DNA from: Oceanirhabdus sp942490885
GTDB taxonomy: Bacteria; Bacillota; Clostridia; Clostridiales; Clostridiaceae
Assembly: GCA_942490885.1 (NCBI GenBank)
Contig: CALNYT010000002.1
Location: 4,898,001-4,962,000 of the forward strand
Direction: 5' to 3'
Length of the DNA: 64,000 bases
Positions 44,220 through 54,010 of the stretch are shown here, one piece after another; within the stretch, counting starts at the first letter, position 1; each line of letters opens with the position of its first letter. Below the pieces are notes generated by a model. The model made no database searches. It saw only the letters and a list, made by a program, of their open reading frames with translations, and had not been told where the DNA came from. The translations under genes were made by a program, and so were the position numbers.

Positions 44220-46214
44220 ATGAATATTTCATTAAGAAAAAAACTCTTAACACTTATTGTAGTAATTCTTCTAATTACAACTATTAGTTTAGGAAGTGTA
44301 AGTTATTTAAAATCAGATTCACTTATTCAAGCTTCTCTTGTAAATGAAGCCTTTGAAAAAATAAATTCAACAAATCAAAGCCTTCAAAACTTATTAGATA
44401 ACAATGAGAAACTTTCTAACATATTAATCCAATCTGATTTAATTAAATTAAGCGCAAACAAGAATGATCTTGAAGACATTTATAATTATTTCAAAAAAAT
44501 CTCAGACCAATATCCAGAAATAGTGAATTTATATATTTTTACTGAAGACCACAGATACGTTTGTTATCCTGATGAACATGGTTCTACTAATTATGATGTT
44601 ACTAAAGAATCATGGTATAAAGAAGCTCTATCTAGTGAAAACCCTGTATGGGTTAAACCATATATAGATGCCATAACAGGCAAGTGGGTTGTTACTGTTT
44701 CTAATAAAATAATGGACCCTAGTGATAATCTAATAGGAATATTAAGTATTGATATTTCCTTAGATTCAATAATGGAGTTTGTGAAAAAAGCACAATTTAA
44801 TGAAACTGGATACTATCTTATATGCGATGAAACAGGTAAAATTGTTGCTCATCCAAAAAACACTGAGGAAAAAAATCTAATAGGGATAGATATACCTAGT
44901 GAAAAATTAAAAACTGCAGTTATGAAAAGTGATTCTGGCACTCTTGATTTTACAAATAATAATAAACATAAATTCGCAGTCTTTGGTAAAAGCATATCGA
45001 AATTTGGTTGGAAATTCATTGGCATAATCTCTCAAAAAGAGAAAAACATTACTTCCTTTAACCTACTTAAAGCTATAGGTTGCTACTCTTTTATTATTAT
45101 GCTGCTAAGTATACTAGTGTGTTTATTAATAGTACATTCCATTACTAAAAACATTAATATTTTATTATACTCTATTAAGCAAATAGGAAATGGGGACTTA
45201 ACCGTTAAGTGTAATGTTGAATCAAAAGATGAAATTGGTACAATTTCAAAAGTATTTAATGAAGTAACTGAACAATTGAAAACCCTTATTAAAGGAACTC
45301 AAAATATTTCTAATGAAGTTATTTGTACATATTCTGATTTAAATTCTACTTATAATGATGCTGTTACATCATCTAAAAAGATTGTTACAACACTTGATCA
45401 CGTTAGTTCTTCTGCAGAGATTCAAGCTACTGAAACTTTTAATGGCGCTGAAAAAATATCTCAATTATCTGATAACATGGAGGTTATATCCAATAATATT
45501 CATGATTTAACTGGTGTTTGTAATGATACTAAAACTATCAATCAAAAAGGTATGAGTATAATAGAACAATTAGTTGCTACTAATAAGCAAAGTAATGAAT
45601 CAATTATAAATCTTAAAGATTCAATTGATGACATAAGCAAAAGTTCTGTTGAAATTTATACTATTGTAGATACTATTGATACAATTGCTGAGCAAACAAA
45701 TCTTTTAGCATTAAACGCTAGTATAGAAGCTGCTAGAGCAGGAGAATACGGTAAGGGCTTTGCAGTTGTAGCCAATGAAGTAAGAAAATTAGCAGAACAA
45801 TCAAGCGAAGCTACAAATATGATAAAGCAAATTATTGATAAAGTAAAAAATCAAACAAACAGTGCAGTATTAGAAATGAACACTACAGAATCAAATATGG
45901 ATATTCAAAATAGCTCTGTACAAGAAACAGGTGAATCCTTCAACTTAACTTATAATGCAATAGAAAATTTAATTAATTATATTAATAAAATCGGCGTGCT
46001 TAATGATGATATGATTTTAAAGAAAAATGATATTATTAAAAGTATTGATGAAATATCTGATATGGCTCAATCCACATCAGCTGCTACTGAGGAGATCAAT
46101 GCTTCAGCCGAAGCTCAAATTGCTACACTTGAGAATGCAAATGAAATAGCTAAACAATTAAAAGACTATGCTGACTTATTAAATGAGGAGATATCCAAAT
46201 TTAAAACCGAATAA
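44220..46214 (+). CDS. Methyl-accepting chemotaxis protein with dCache sensor
   Basis: A 664-residue chemoreceptor. A helix at 8-28 and another near 282-305 bracket an extracellular dCache sensor (EDHRYVCYPDE, WYKEALSSENPVWVKPYID, TGKWVVTVSNKI). A HAMP domain (to about 360) and the cytoplasmic signalling hairpin follow, with the conserved tip EQTNLLALNASIEAARAGE. It relays ligand binding to CheA/CheW and implies motility. The ligand is unknown; dCache sensors of this type often bind amino acids or carboxylates. Confidence 0.93.
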   Translation: MNISLRKKLLTLIVVILLITTISLGSVSYLKSDSLIQASLVNEAFEKINSTNQSLQNLLDNNEKLSNILIQSDLIKLSANKNDLEDIYNYFKKISDQYPEIVNLYIFTEDHRYVCYPDEHGSTNYDVTKESWYKEALSSENPVWVKPYIDAITGKWVVTVSNKIMDPSDNLIGILSIDISLDSIMEFVKKAQFNETGYYLICDETGKIVAHPKNTEEKNLIGIDIPSEKLKTAVMKSDSGTLDFTNNNKHKFAVFGKSISKFGWKFIGIISQKEKNITSFNLLKAIGCYSFIIMLLSILVCLLIVHSITKNINILLYSIKQIGNGDLTVKCNVESKDEIGTISKVFNEVTEQLKTLIKGTQNISNEVICTYSDLNSTYNDAVTSSKKIVTTLDHVSSSAEIQATETFNGAEKISQLSDNMEVISNNIHDLTGVCNDTKTINQKGMSIIEQLVATNKQSNESIINLKDSIDDISKSSVEIYTIVDTIDTIAEQTNLLALNASIEAARAGEYGKGFAVVANEVRKLAEQSSEATNMIKQIIDKVKNQTNSAVLEMNTTESNMDIQNSSVQETGESFNLTYNAIENLINYINKIGVLNDDMILKKNDIIKSIDEISDMAQSTSAATEEINASAEAQIATLENANEIAKQLKDYADLLNEEISKFKTE

Positions 46215-46230
46215 CTTTTACATTAAACAT

Positions 46231-46273
46231 ATTAAGCCCCTATAACTATACTTATATAGTCTAGGGGCTTAAT
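46231..46273. terminator. Terminator between the chemoreceptor and lipoprotein genes
   Basis: 12-bp stem ATTAAGCCCCTA/TAGGGGCTTAAT (46231-46242 with 46262-46273) with an inner ACTATA/TATAGT stem, between convergent genes. Confidence 0.8.
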
Positions 46274-46300
46274 ATTAATTAAATTATTCTTTTATATTAA

Positions 46301-46882
46301 CTATCTAAGCATTCCCTGCTCAAAAATCTCATAATCACATCTATAGATGATCATTCTCTTACCATCAATCAATATCTTTGTAGATTGTGGCAAAGAACTC
46401 TCTTCAACTAAAACTTTATTACCTTCATATACTCCCACAATAACACCTGATTGGTTTTTTATAACTAAAACACGCTTTAATCCTGTCATCTTTGACTTAA
46501 AATTATTAATTTTTCTATCTAGCGACATTAATATACCTGTCCCATTTTTTCCTGAATCAATATTAGTCTCTAGGTCGTATTCGTCTACTAAATTTTTAAC
46601 TCCTTTTTCTGCTGCTATCATAGCAGATCCTACATGTTGCCATGTGTAACCATCAATAGTAATAAGAATAACATTGTCCACCTCTGAAGATTCCATATCT
46701 GTACTATTTCCACTTACTGTCATTGTGGTATTACCGAAATCGTCATAAACATAGAAATCTCTTGAAAGCCCTAGTGTCTCTGCCTTAAGATCTTTAAATG
46801 AACTTCTCAACTTAGTACACCCCGTAAAAGATATTAAAAAAATCATCATAATCATAATTAATACGGATAATTTCTTTTTCAT
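46301..46882 (-). CDS. Lipoprotein of unknown function
   Basis: A 193-residue lipoprotein with lipobox LISFTGC near residue 22. The mature part contains MTVSGNSTDM, ILITIDGYTWQHVGSAMIAAEKG and ends IIYRCDYEIFEQGMLR. It looks like the DUF5052-type lipoproteins of Firmicutes, but I am not certain of that family. ATG 46882 is used; the frame upstream overlaps the ribosome binding site region. Confidence 0.7.
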   Translation of the reverse strand: MKKKLSVLIMIMMIFLISFTGCTKLRSSFKDLKAETLGLSRDFYVYDDFGNTTMTVSGNSTDMESSEVDNVILITIDGYTWQHVGSAMIAAEKGVKNLVDEYDLETNIDSGKNGTGILMSLDRKINNFKSKMTGLKRVLVIKNQSGVIVGVYEGNKVLVEESSLPQSTKILIDGKRMIIYRCDYEIFEQGMLR

Positions 46883-46925
46883 ATAACCCACTCTCCCCAT
46901 TTACTTTTGTTTAAATCTTAATATA

Positions 46926-47450
46926 TCATTTTTCTCGCTCTTGAGCAAACCCCATTCTACACATTGAATATCCTAGAGATGATTCCTTAATTTCATCAAA
47001 TAAATACCAAAGACTTGGAACCAATCTAACCTCAACATTTCTATTAAATAGCTCTTGAAACAAATCATCAATTTCAATTACATTAATAGGCGTTTCAGGA
47101 TGAGATGAAACAAAATATCCTGCAATCTCATCCTGAAGTTCAAAATTTTGTGTGTCAAATTCGTATATATATAACTTTGTATTCATCATTTCCTTAAACC
47201 ATTTTTGTTCAATTGCTATTATTGCATTCAAATCACTTTTCCCCATATACTTTTCAATATCTTCCGAAGTTGATTCATTTCTTTTATGGTACACAACTCT
47301 TGGACAATTTCTTGGAGTTAAAAAATTCATAAGTCTTTCTTCAGATATGGCCCAAACTAATCCCTTGCTCTGGTCTAAATCTTTTCTATAGGGTATTCTC
47401 GGTTCAAACACATTAATATTTTTTTCTTCACTTACATGAAATAATCTCAT
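46926..47450 (-). CDS. DUF6886-like conserved protein
   Basis: A 174-residue soluble protein starting MRLFHVSEEKNINVFEPRIP and containing VWAISEERLMNFLTPRNCPRV and later VRLVPSLWYLFDEIKESSLGYSMCRMG. This HVSEE start and the Trp-Ala motif fit a Firmicutes family of unknown function (I believe DUF6886), with a faint likeness to ADP-ribosyltransferase-fold proteins. ATG 47450 follows GGAGGGG. Role unknown. Confidence 0.75.
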   Translation of the reverse strand: MRLFHVSEEKNINVFEPRIPYRKDLDQSKGLVWAISEERLMNFLTPRNCPRVVYHKRNESTSEDIEKYMGKSDLNAIIAIEQKWFKEMMNTKLYIYEFDTQNFELQDEIAGYFVSSHPETPINVIEIDDLFQELFNRNVEVRLVPSLWYLFDEIKESSLGYSMCRMGFAQEREK

Positions 47451-47591
47451 ACTTACCCCTCCCATACACTATATTAAATTATAGATTACCATTTTATCAC
47501 ATATATTCTCAATTGTTCAAGCGATTGTTTCTCAAGATTACTTACTTTAGAGTTTTGAATACTATATAATTATATTTATAGATTAATCCAA

Positions 47592-47610
47592 ATTCTTGAG
47601 AACTGTCCCT
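47592..47610. repeat. Dispersed palindromic repeat, right arm only
   Basis: ATTCTTGAGAACTGTCCCT, no partner arm nearby, 40 bp upstream of a GNAT gene. Confidence 0.8.
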
Positions 47611-47652
47611 AAACTTAGTGTTCAACCTTAAAACATAGAAAGGAGTCCAAAT

Positions 47653-48186
47653 ATGCAAGATTATATTATAAAAACAGATCGGTTAGGTTTAAGAAAATGG
47701 GAAACCAAAGACCTAGTCCCATTCGCTGAAATGAATAGTGATCCAAATGTGATGGAATTCTTACTCAATCCATTAACTAAAGAAGAAAGTGACGCCTTCG
47801 CAAGTAGAATTATAACTCACTTCCATACCCATGGATTCGGATTATATGCTGTTGATGAACTTTCTAGTGGAGAATTCATTGGATTTATTGGTTTAAGCAT
47901 TCCTACATTCCAATCAGATTTTACCCCATGTATAGAAATTGGATGGCGAATAGCTCATAAATACTGGGGAAAAGGATATGCCCCTGAGGGCGCTATTGCT
48001 TGTATTAAATATGCTTTTGAAACCTTAAAAATACCAGAGATTGTATCGTTTACTTCTATCATTAATCGAAGATCTATAAGAGTTATGGAGAAACTGGGTC
48101 TGCACTATTGTGGTACTTTCAATCATCCTAAAGTAGATATTAATTCTGATTTATGTGAACATGTACTTTATAAAATAGAAAATTAA
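47653..48186 (+). CDS. RimJ/RimL-type GNAT acetyltransferase
   Basis: A 177-residue GNAT of the Acetyltransf_3 subgroup: TDRLGLRKWETKDLVPFAEM at the N-terminus, IEIGWRIAHKYWGKGYAPEG (acetyl-CoA loop) and SIRVMEKLGLHYCGTF. Such enzymes acetylate ribosomal protein N-termini or small amines. AAAGGAG precedes ATG 47653. Confidence 0.88.
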   Translation: MQDYIIKTDRLGLRKWETKDLVPFAEMNSDPNVMEFLLNPLTKEESDAFASRIITHFHTHGFGLYAVDELSSGEFIGFIGLSIPTFQSDFTPCIEIGWRIAHKYWGKGYAPEGAIACIKYAFETLKIPEIVSFTSIINRRSIRVMEKLGLHYCGTFNHPKVDINSDLCEHVLYKIEN

Positions 48187-48235
48187 CTCCATCACTCATA
48201 TAACTTATAAACAAAAGACATAATTATAGAACTAA

Positions 48236-48267
48236 AGCTGTGGATAACCCTTTGGATATCCACAGCT
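48236..48267. terminator. Terminator between convergent GNAT genes
   Basis: Perfect 11-bp stem AGCTGTGGATA/TATCCACAGCT (48236-48246 with 48257-48267). Confidence 0.6.
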
Positions 48268-48336
48268 AATTCGTAATAACTATTTTTTTTGTGGATTCTT
48301 AGCCCCAAGTCTTAGACTCAAATCTAAAAATCATCT

Positions 48337-48780
48337 TTATCTACAATATACCATCTCAACATGAGGTATTCCATCTTCTAAATATGTTTCTGATACAACT
48401 TTAAAACCAAGACTAGAATAGAATTTTAGTAGATACTCCTGGGCAGAAATTCTTATGTTATCCTCATTTAATTCTTCTGTAATAAATGTAATTGCCTTAT
48501 TCATTAACATGTTAGCAATACCTTTTCCTCTCTGGGCCTTTGCAACAAGTACTCTTCCTATAGATATCTCATCATAAGATATTCCTTTATCAAGAACTCT
48601 TGAATATGCAATTACTTCTTCTCCATCCATAGCAAATATATGAAATGAATTTCGATCTTTTCCATCACAATCCTGATATATACAATTCTGCTCAATCACA
48701 AATACTGTGTTTCTAACTTTTAATATCTCATATAATTCTTCTGTTGTGAGTTCATTAAACCTTTTAATCTTAAAATCCAT
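48337..48780 (-). CDS. ElaA-like GNAT acetyltransferase
   Basis: A 147-residue protein with KIKRFNELTTEELYEILKVR and VFVIEQNCIYQDCDGKD at the start and the acetyl-CoA loop AKAQRGKGIANMLM; this is the ElaA pattern. ATG 48780 follows GGAGGG. It begins 13 bp after the stop of a MerR regulator gene, so the two form an operon. Confidence 0.88.
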   Translation of the reverse strand: MDFKIKRFNELTTEELYEILKVRNTVFVIEQNCIYQDCDGKDRNSFHIFAMDGEEVIAYSRVLDKGISYDEISIGRVLVAKAQRGKGIANMLMNKAITFITEELNEDNIRISAQEYLLKFYSSLGFKVVSETYLEDGIPHVEMVYCR

Positions 48781-48793
48781 AGTTAATCCCTCC

Positions 48794-49735
48794 TTACTCC
48801 TCTTCAATTCTTACAATCTTCATATTATCATCATATCCGATTTTTAGCTCTTTGGTCAATTGCTCATTAAACTTCACAAGACCTTCATAATAGTCCTTGT
48901 ATTCCTTACTTATTATCTTCATATTCGGAATGAACACACTATAATATCCACTATCCTCATAGAATTTTGATATAGATTTCTTATACTCTGCATACTTATC
49001 AAATACCGCTTTGAATTCTGGATTATTACTCATATTTATAAAATCATCTGCATTTTTCTTTATCTCTCTAATGACATTCTCATCACCCTTAATTGCAGCT
49101 TTCATAGTGTGTTGAGTAATTTCATGTACTTTAGAAATAATAATATCCTCATTATATACATGATTAAATATCTCTAATAATTCCTCTGAGATATTAAATT
49201 CTTCAATATCATCTAAAAAATCTATTATCGCAAGCCATGCTATTTCTTTTTCTTTACTATCTATTGGCTCATTTAAATATCTGCCAAAATGAACCACCAT
49301 ATACTCTCCCAACATATTTGGAAAAGCCCTTAATAAGGTATTCTTTATATACTCTCCATTTTTTTTCTCTTCATCATCAATCTTATTATTTAATTCATCA
49401 ATTTTCTCATAAGTATAATCTGACGAAATCAATACTTGTAAATACTTTTCCTGCCGTTTAATCTTAAATAGCTCTGCTTCTTTATCTAATACCTTATCTT
49501 TTATTAACTTTAGTTTGTTTCTACTATCTGTACAATTAATAATATCCTTTATTTCACATATTGAGAAATCAAGTTTTCTCAACATAGCTATTTCCTTTAA
49601 TATTAGAATTTGATTTTCATCATATTCTCTATATCCATTATCACTTCTGTTAGTTTTAATTAATCCTCGCTCTTCATAATAATCAATAGCTTTCTTTGTT
49701 AATCCTGTTTTATTCTTAACTTCATTAATTCTCAT
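48794..49735 (-). CDS. MerR family transcriptional regulator
   Basis: A 313-residue activator-type regulator. Residues 1-70 form the MerR winged helix (MRINEVKNKTGLTKKAIDYY, then NGYREYDENQILILKEI). A dimerisation coiled coil follows (to about 120), and then a long helical C-terminal domain of unknown ligand. ATG 49735 follows AAGGGGGG. It is co-transcribed with the ElaA-like acetyltransferase gene, which may be its target. Confidence 0.88.
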   Translation of the reverse strand: MRINEVKNKTGLTKKAIDYYEERGLIKTNRSDNGYREYDENQILILKEIAMLRKLDFSICEIKDIINCTDSRNKLKLIKDKVLDKEAELFKIKRQEKYLQVLISSDYTYEKIDELNNKIDDEEKKNGEYIKNTLLRAFPNMLGEYMVVHFGRYLNEPIDSKEKEIAWLAIIDFLDDIEEFNISEELLEIFNHVYNEDIIISKVHEITQHTMKAAIKGDENVIREIKKNADDFINMSNNPEFKAVFDKYAEYKKSISKFYEDSGYYSVFIPNMKIISKEYKDYYEGLVKFNEQLTKELKIGYDDNMKIVRIEEE

Positions 49736-49800
49736 CCAATCCCCCCTTGTAATAATTGTAAACCACATCCTTGGGGGCTAGTCAAGAAATTAATTTGTTT

Positions 49801-49817
49801 AGGGGACAGTTCTCAAC
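49801..49817. repeat. Dispersed palindromic repeat, left arm only
   Basis: AGGGGACAGTTCTCAAC without a right arm, between the MerR and DMT transporter genes. Confidence 0.78.
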
Positions 49818-49929
49818 TTTTCATGATATGGTAAATATACTTATGAAATTATATAGCTAATAAATTTAAGATACTATATAATAAATTTGCAATATATTAT
49901 AATACTGAACTTAACATTGGAGGCTCTTT

Positions 49930-50808
49930 ATGGACAGAACTCTTAACCCTAAATTATTGGTTTTGATTGGAGTAGTTTTTGTATCTTTTGGATCAATCTT
50001 AACAAAACTTTCTACTGCTCCTTCACTAATAATTGCATTTTATAGAATTGGTTTTACAAGTTTACTTTTAGCACCATGGATACTATTTAAGAATATAAAA
50101 GAATTGAAATCTACCTCTAAAAGAACTTTACTAATATGTATGTTAAGTGGGATTTTTTTAGCATTTCATTTTGCACTTTGGCTTGAATCATTAAAGTATA
50201 CATCAGTAACAAGCTCTACTGTACTGGTGAGTACTCACCCGATTTTTATTGTTTTAGGCAGTATTTTTATATTAAAAGAGAAAGTGAGCCAAAAGGAAGT
50301 TATAAGTATAATGATTGCTTTAGCAGGAAGTATGATCATATCTTTTGGTGATTCTTCATTAGGAAAGAATATAATATATGGAGACTTTCTAGCAATAGCC
50401 GGTGGCCTTTGTATGGCTGGTTATATGATGATAGGCAGAATTGCTCGTAAAGAATTATCAGTCAATGCTTATACCTTTATAGTATATGTAACTTGTACTA
50501 TTACTTTATTAATTTTGAGTTTGTGTACAAGTACTCGATTATATCCTTATCCTAAAACTGATTGGCTTATATTCCTAGCCCTTGCGATAGTTTGCACGCT
50601 TTTAGGACATAGTGTTTTCAATTGGTCCTTAGCCTATATTAATCCTACATTTGTATCTACTTCTATTTTAGGTGAACCTGTTTTTGCTACTATTTGGGCA
50701 ATATTAATATTCAGTGAAATACCTACCTTTCCTCAAGTCTTCGGCGGAGTCGTAATTCTTTTAGGAATATACTTATTCAATAGAAGTCAAAAAGTTCATA
50801 AACCATAA
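49930..50808 (+). CDS. DMT superfamily (EamA) transporter
   Basis: A 292-residue protein with ten membrane helices and two EamA repeats (for example LLAPWILFKNIK, then LKYTSVTSSTVLVSTHPIFIV and WSLAYINPTFVSTSILGEPV). Family members export amino acids, nucleotides or metabolites. ATG 49930 follows TTGGAGG. Confidence 0.9.
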   Translation: MDRTLNPKLLVLIGVVFVSFGSILTKLSTAPSLIIAFYRIGFTSLLLAPWILFKNIKELKSTSKRTLLICMLSGIFLAFHFALWLESLKYTSVTSSTVLVSTHPIFIVLGSIFILKEKVSQKEVISIMIALAGSMIISFGDSSLGKNIIYGDFLAIAGGLCMAGYMMIGRIARKELSVNAYTFIVYVTCTITLLILSLCTSTRLYPYPKTDWLIFLALAIVCTLLGHSVFNWSLAYINPTFVSTSILGEPVFATIWAILIFSEIPTFPQVFGGVVILLGIYLFNRSQKVHKP

Positions 50809-50826
50809 CCTTCGTAAGTATAAACA

Positions 50827-50876
50827 AGGGACAGTTCTCAAGTATTCGCTATGTTAATTCTTGAGAACTGTCCCCT
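50827..50876. repeat. Dispersed palindromic repeat, full copy
   Basis: Arms AGGGACAGTTCTCAAG and TTCTTGAGAACTGTCCCCT with an 18-bp centre, starting 18 bp after the EamA stop and ending near the TatD stop; it may serve as their shared terminator. Confidence 0.88.
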
Positions 50877-50895
50877 GAAATTCAAATCTATAATT

Positions 50896-51660
50896 TTATA
50901 TCCCATATAACTTCTTAACATTATTAGTTGTAATTTTTTCTACCATATCAAGACCAATACCTTTTAGATTAGCTATTTCTACTGCCACATACCTGACAAA
51001 TAAGGGCTCATTTCTTCTTCTACCAGCTGGTCCTGGAGTCAACGAAGGTGAATCAGTTTCAACAAATAGATTATTTAAAGGAATCTTTCTTGCTACCTCT
51101 TTCAACATAGTAGCGCTCTTATATGTTACAGGCCCTGCTATTGATATATAAAATCCCATTTCAACATATTTTTTAGCTAGCTCAACATCACCTGAATAGC
51201 AATGAATCACCCCTCTCAATCTCTCATCCATATGCTCACTAATTATATCGAAAGTATCTTGATTAGCTTTTCTATCATGAACAACTATAGGAAGTCCTAA
51301 TTCCTTTGCCAACTCAATTTGCCGTTTAAACCATTTCTTCTGTATTTCTATTGGCACATCCATATGATGATAATCTAATCCAATCTCTCCTATTGCTATA
51401 ACATTCTTATCCTTTGATAATTCACGTAATTCATCAATACTACTTTCATCCATTTCATCAGTACAACAGGGATGAACCCCAACAGTAGCATATATATTCT
51501 CATACTTTCTTGCTAATTTCATGGCTTCCTTAGAACTTTTTATGCTTGAACCTGATGTTATAACAGCTTCAATCCCTTCTCTTCTCAAATCGTTTATAAG
51601 TCTATCTCTATCCCTCTTAAAATTTTCTAAATGTAAATGTGCATGACTATCAATCAGCAT
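50896..51660 (-). CDS. TatD family metal-dependent DNase/hydrolase
   Basis: A 254-residue TIM-barrel hydrolase with MLIDSHAHLHLENF (His5, His7 metal ligands), AIGEIGLDYHHMD, VVHDRKA, HCYSGDV and the late VETDSPSLTP. ATG 51660 follows CAGGAGG. A perfect palindrome lies upstream, shared with the divergent WYL regulator gene. Confidence 0.92.
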   Translation of the reverse strand: MLIDSHAHLHLENFKRDRDRLINDLRREGIEAVITSGSSIKSSKEAMKLARKYENIYATVGVHPCCTDEMDESSIDELRELSKDKNVIAIGEIGLDYHHMDVPIEIQKKWFKRQIELAKELGLPIVVHDRKANQDTFDIISEHMDERLRGVIHCYSGDVELAKKYVEMGFYISIAGPVTYKSATMLKEVARKIPLNNLFVETDSPSLTPGPAGRRRNEPLFVRYVAVEIANLKGIGLDMVEKITTNNVKKLYGI

Positions 51661-51709
51661 ATAAATTTCCTCCTGTATATCAATCATTTTTTCTATATAT
51701 ACATTATAA

Positions 51710-51747
51710 ATCAGAAACACTGACACCTAGCTGTCAGTGTTTCTGAT
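51710..51747. promoter_or_regulatory. Palindromic operator between tatD and the WYL regulator
   Basis: Perfect 16-bp inverted repeat (51710-51725 with 51732-51747), 6-bp spacer CCTAGC; the core is TGACA-N6-TGTCA. It ends at the -10 TATAAT (51747-51752) of the regulator gene and covers its -35 region, so binding should repress that promoter. Confidence 0.7.
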
Positions 51748-51787
51748 ATAATATACTTATATAGAAAATATTGGAGGTTATGCTATT

Positions 51788-52693
51788 ATGTCAGTAGATA
51801 GGTTGTTTTCAATCATGTTGATTCTATCCAATAAAGGCAAGAAAACAGCAGCAGAGCTAGCAGAAAGATTAGAGGTTTCCCCTAGAACAATTTATAGAGA
51901 TATTGATAAGTTGTCCCAATCTGGTATTCCTATATATTCTGAAGATGGACGATCTGGAGGATATTATTTAATGGAAGATTATAAGGTAGACAATCTGTAT
52001 TTCAAAGAAGATGATATGAAACCTATACTTTCAATACTTAAGAATATACAAAATCTATTTGGAGATAATAGTTATCTTACTGAAATTATAAATAGATATG
52101 AAAATATCACTGAAAAGAATAATTTCACTATAAATATGACAAATATTAGTATGATTGAAGAAATCAAAAACTATCTCCATACAACCAGTATGGCTATTGA
52201 TAATAAAAAGGTTATTAAACTCCAGTATGTGAATAGACGTCAAGAAGTTGAAGCGCGAATTGTTGAGCCTATATATATTTCCTACTCCAGTGGAGAATGG
52301 TATATTAACGGCTTCTGCAGAAGTAGAAATGACTATAGAAGCTTCAAATTAACACGTATAAAAAAACTAGATTCTCTTGAGTATACCTTTGAACGTGATA
52401 TTGATATTGATACATTAAAGAACATCTATAATACAGATTATAGAAATATAGCAATAAAAGTTGTATTAAAATTCCACCCTAAGTTTGGACCTCAATTACC
52501 AGAATATTTTCCAAAAGAGAATATCATTGAATCTGCTGATGGCTACATTATTGCTCATGAGTTATATCCTCATGATGAAGGTTTAATAAAACATATTCTT
52601 GGTTTTGGGAAATGGTGTGAGGTTTTAGAACCAGATTATCTTAGAGAAGAAGTTAAGGATTATCTGGATGAAATGGTTAAAAACTATCAATAA
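51788..52693 (+). CDS. YafY-type HTH-WYL domain regulator
   Basis: A 301-residue regulator. Residues 1-60 are a DeoR-like winged helix (GKKTAAELAERLEVSPRTIYR), and residues 140-300 a WYL domain (VEPIYISYSSGEWYINGFCR, then YRSFKLTRI). WYL domains sense nucleic acids or nucleotides, and such regulators often repress themselves. The palindrome directly upstream is its likely operator. GGAGG precedes ATG 51788 with a 10-nt gap. Confidence 0.9.
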   Translation: MSVDRLFSIMLILSNKGKKTAAELAERLEVSPRTIYRDIDKLSQSGIPIYSEDGRSGGYYLMEDYKVDNLYFKEDDMKPILSILKNIQNLFGDNSYLTEIINRYENITEKNNFTINMTNISMIEEIKNYLHTTSMAIDNKKVIKLQYVNRRQEVEARIVEPIYISYSSGEWYINGFCRSRNDYRSFKLTRIKKLDSLEYTFERDIDIDTLKNIYNTDYRNIAIKVVLKFHPKFGPQLPEYFPKENIIESADGYIIAHELYPHDEGLIKHILGFGKWCEVLEPDYLREEVKDYLDEMVKNYQ

Positions 52694-52783
52694 TAAAGGG
52701 AGCTAAGAAATTTTTTGACAAAACTGAATGTTAAAATTTACATTAAACTACATTTATCTGTTTATGTTTGCAATAATCGTTAA

Positions 52784-52903
52784 TTCAATTTAATTTTTAA
52801 TTTCCACATTTTTTTACATCACTCATTAGAAGACGTTCCATCAGTAACATGGAACTATAATGCTACAAAAATTCCTGCTGGGGCAAATTATTGGCCAATG
52901 TAA
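52784..52903 (+). pseudogene. C-terminal scrap upstream of the FtsX export cassette
   Basis: The frame ends EDVPSVTWNYNATKIPAG and NYWPM before TAA, without a start or ribosome binding site; the preceding codons are AT-rich filler. Aromatic-rich ends of this type occur in secreted proteins. It lies 70 bp before an export cassette, so it could be the remnant of an exported substrate. Family not recognised. Confidence 0.35.
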
Positions 52904-52975
52904 CAATAGGGGAAATTTAATTAATATAATTTAGTTGATAAAAGTCCTGCATATTATCAACTTTAAGGAGGAAAA

Positions 52976-54010
52976 ATGAGAAGAAATCAGATATCAGTAT
53001 TGTTAATATCAATATTTACTGCATTTACTGTATTTTTTATTACATTTGTTATAAGTAAAGTTTTAAATTCTACTCAAGAAATACCACTTTCATTAAATGA
53101 AAATTATTATTCAATTAATATAACTCACTATGATGATACATTTTCAAAAACACAAATTAAAAATAATGAATCTTTGAAAGCAGAGTTGCACAAGTTATTT
53201 TACGAATATGACAGTTTGGTTGCAATTAAAGATTCAACTACGTATAAAAAGCTTTATTTATATGATCCATCAGGATATTATTCAGAAGAAATTATAAATG
53301 GGAGATATTTTACTAGTGATGAATTTAATCTAAATAATAGCAATAAAATTATGATTTATGAAGAATCAATTTATAGTAGATTAATCGAGAATGAAAAATT
53401 ATTTATTTTAGGAAATTATAAAGATGTAATAGCTACATATCCAACAAATCATACTTTTAAAAAATTATCAAGAGGTTATTATATGCTTCAAACACTAGCT
53501 GCTGATGATGATTTAATAGGAACCTATTATTTTATTAATTGTGATGATACTTTAATTAATAAGATAACAACTTTATTTGAGAATAATGGATTCAACGTAT
53601 CTTTACTTAGAACTAAAAATGATTCAAAAAACACTTCTTTTAAAAATATTTTTAGTAGAAGAGAGATTATTTTTATGTTTCCAAGCTTACTAATTATACT
53701 TTTTGCAGATTTCACGTTTTTTTGCCTTTTATTCTTAAAAAATAAAAGCATGATAAATATTCACTATAATTTTGGGGGAAGGAATAATAGCATATTTCTA
53801 TATCTATTAAGAGAATTGCTTAGAATATTAATTTTAGGAAGTATATTAGGTGGATGTATAGGGAGTTTCGTTTTATTTCTTATATATAAGAAAGTATATT
53901 TTTCATCTATAGTAATTGCACCTTTACTATGCTTAATTTTAATCATTATTATTATTTTTATATCTTTTAGATTTATGAAAAACAAAATAGTAAAGGAGGA
54001 ACTAAGGTGA
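52976..54010 (+). CDS. FtsX-like permease subunit 1
   Basis: A 344-residue membrane protein: helix at 9-29, extracytoplasmic region of about 190 residues, then three helices (about 230-250, 275-300, 310-335), the architecture of MacB/FtsX half-permeases. TTTAAGGAGG precedes ATG 52976. It overlaps the next gene by 4 bp. The three-gene cassette resembles the peptide or bacteriocin exporters with two FtsX proteins and one ATPase. Confidence 0.75.
   Translation: MRRNQISVLLISIFTAFTVFFITFVISKVLNSTQEIPLSLNENYYSINITHYDDTFSKTQIKNNESLKAELHKLFYEYDSLVAIKDSTTYKKLYLYDPSGYYSEEIINGRYFTSDEFNLNNSNKIMIYEESIYSRLIENEKLFILGNYKDVIATYPTNHTFKKLSRGYYMLQTLAADDDLIGTYYFINCDDTLINKITTLFENNGFNVSLLRTKNDSKNTSFKNIFSRREIIFMFPSLLIILFADFTFFCLLFLKNKSMINIHYNFGGRNNSIFLYLLRELLRILILGSILGGCIGSFVLFLIYKKVYFSSIVIAPLLCLILIIIIIFISFRFMKNKIVKEELR

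Noticed and set aside
52784..52903. Intact lactococcin 972-type bacteriocin gene before the FtsX cassette
   Set aside because: There is no start codon, signal peptide or matching C-terminal motif; only a short coding-like end remains.
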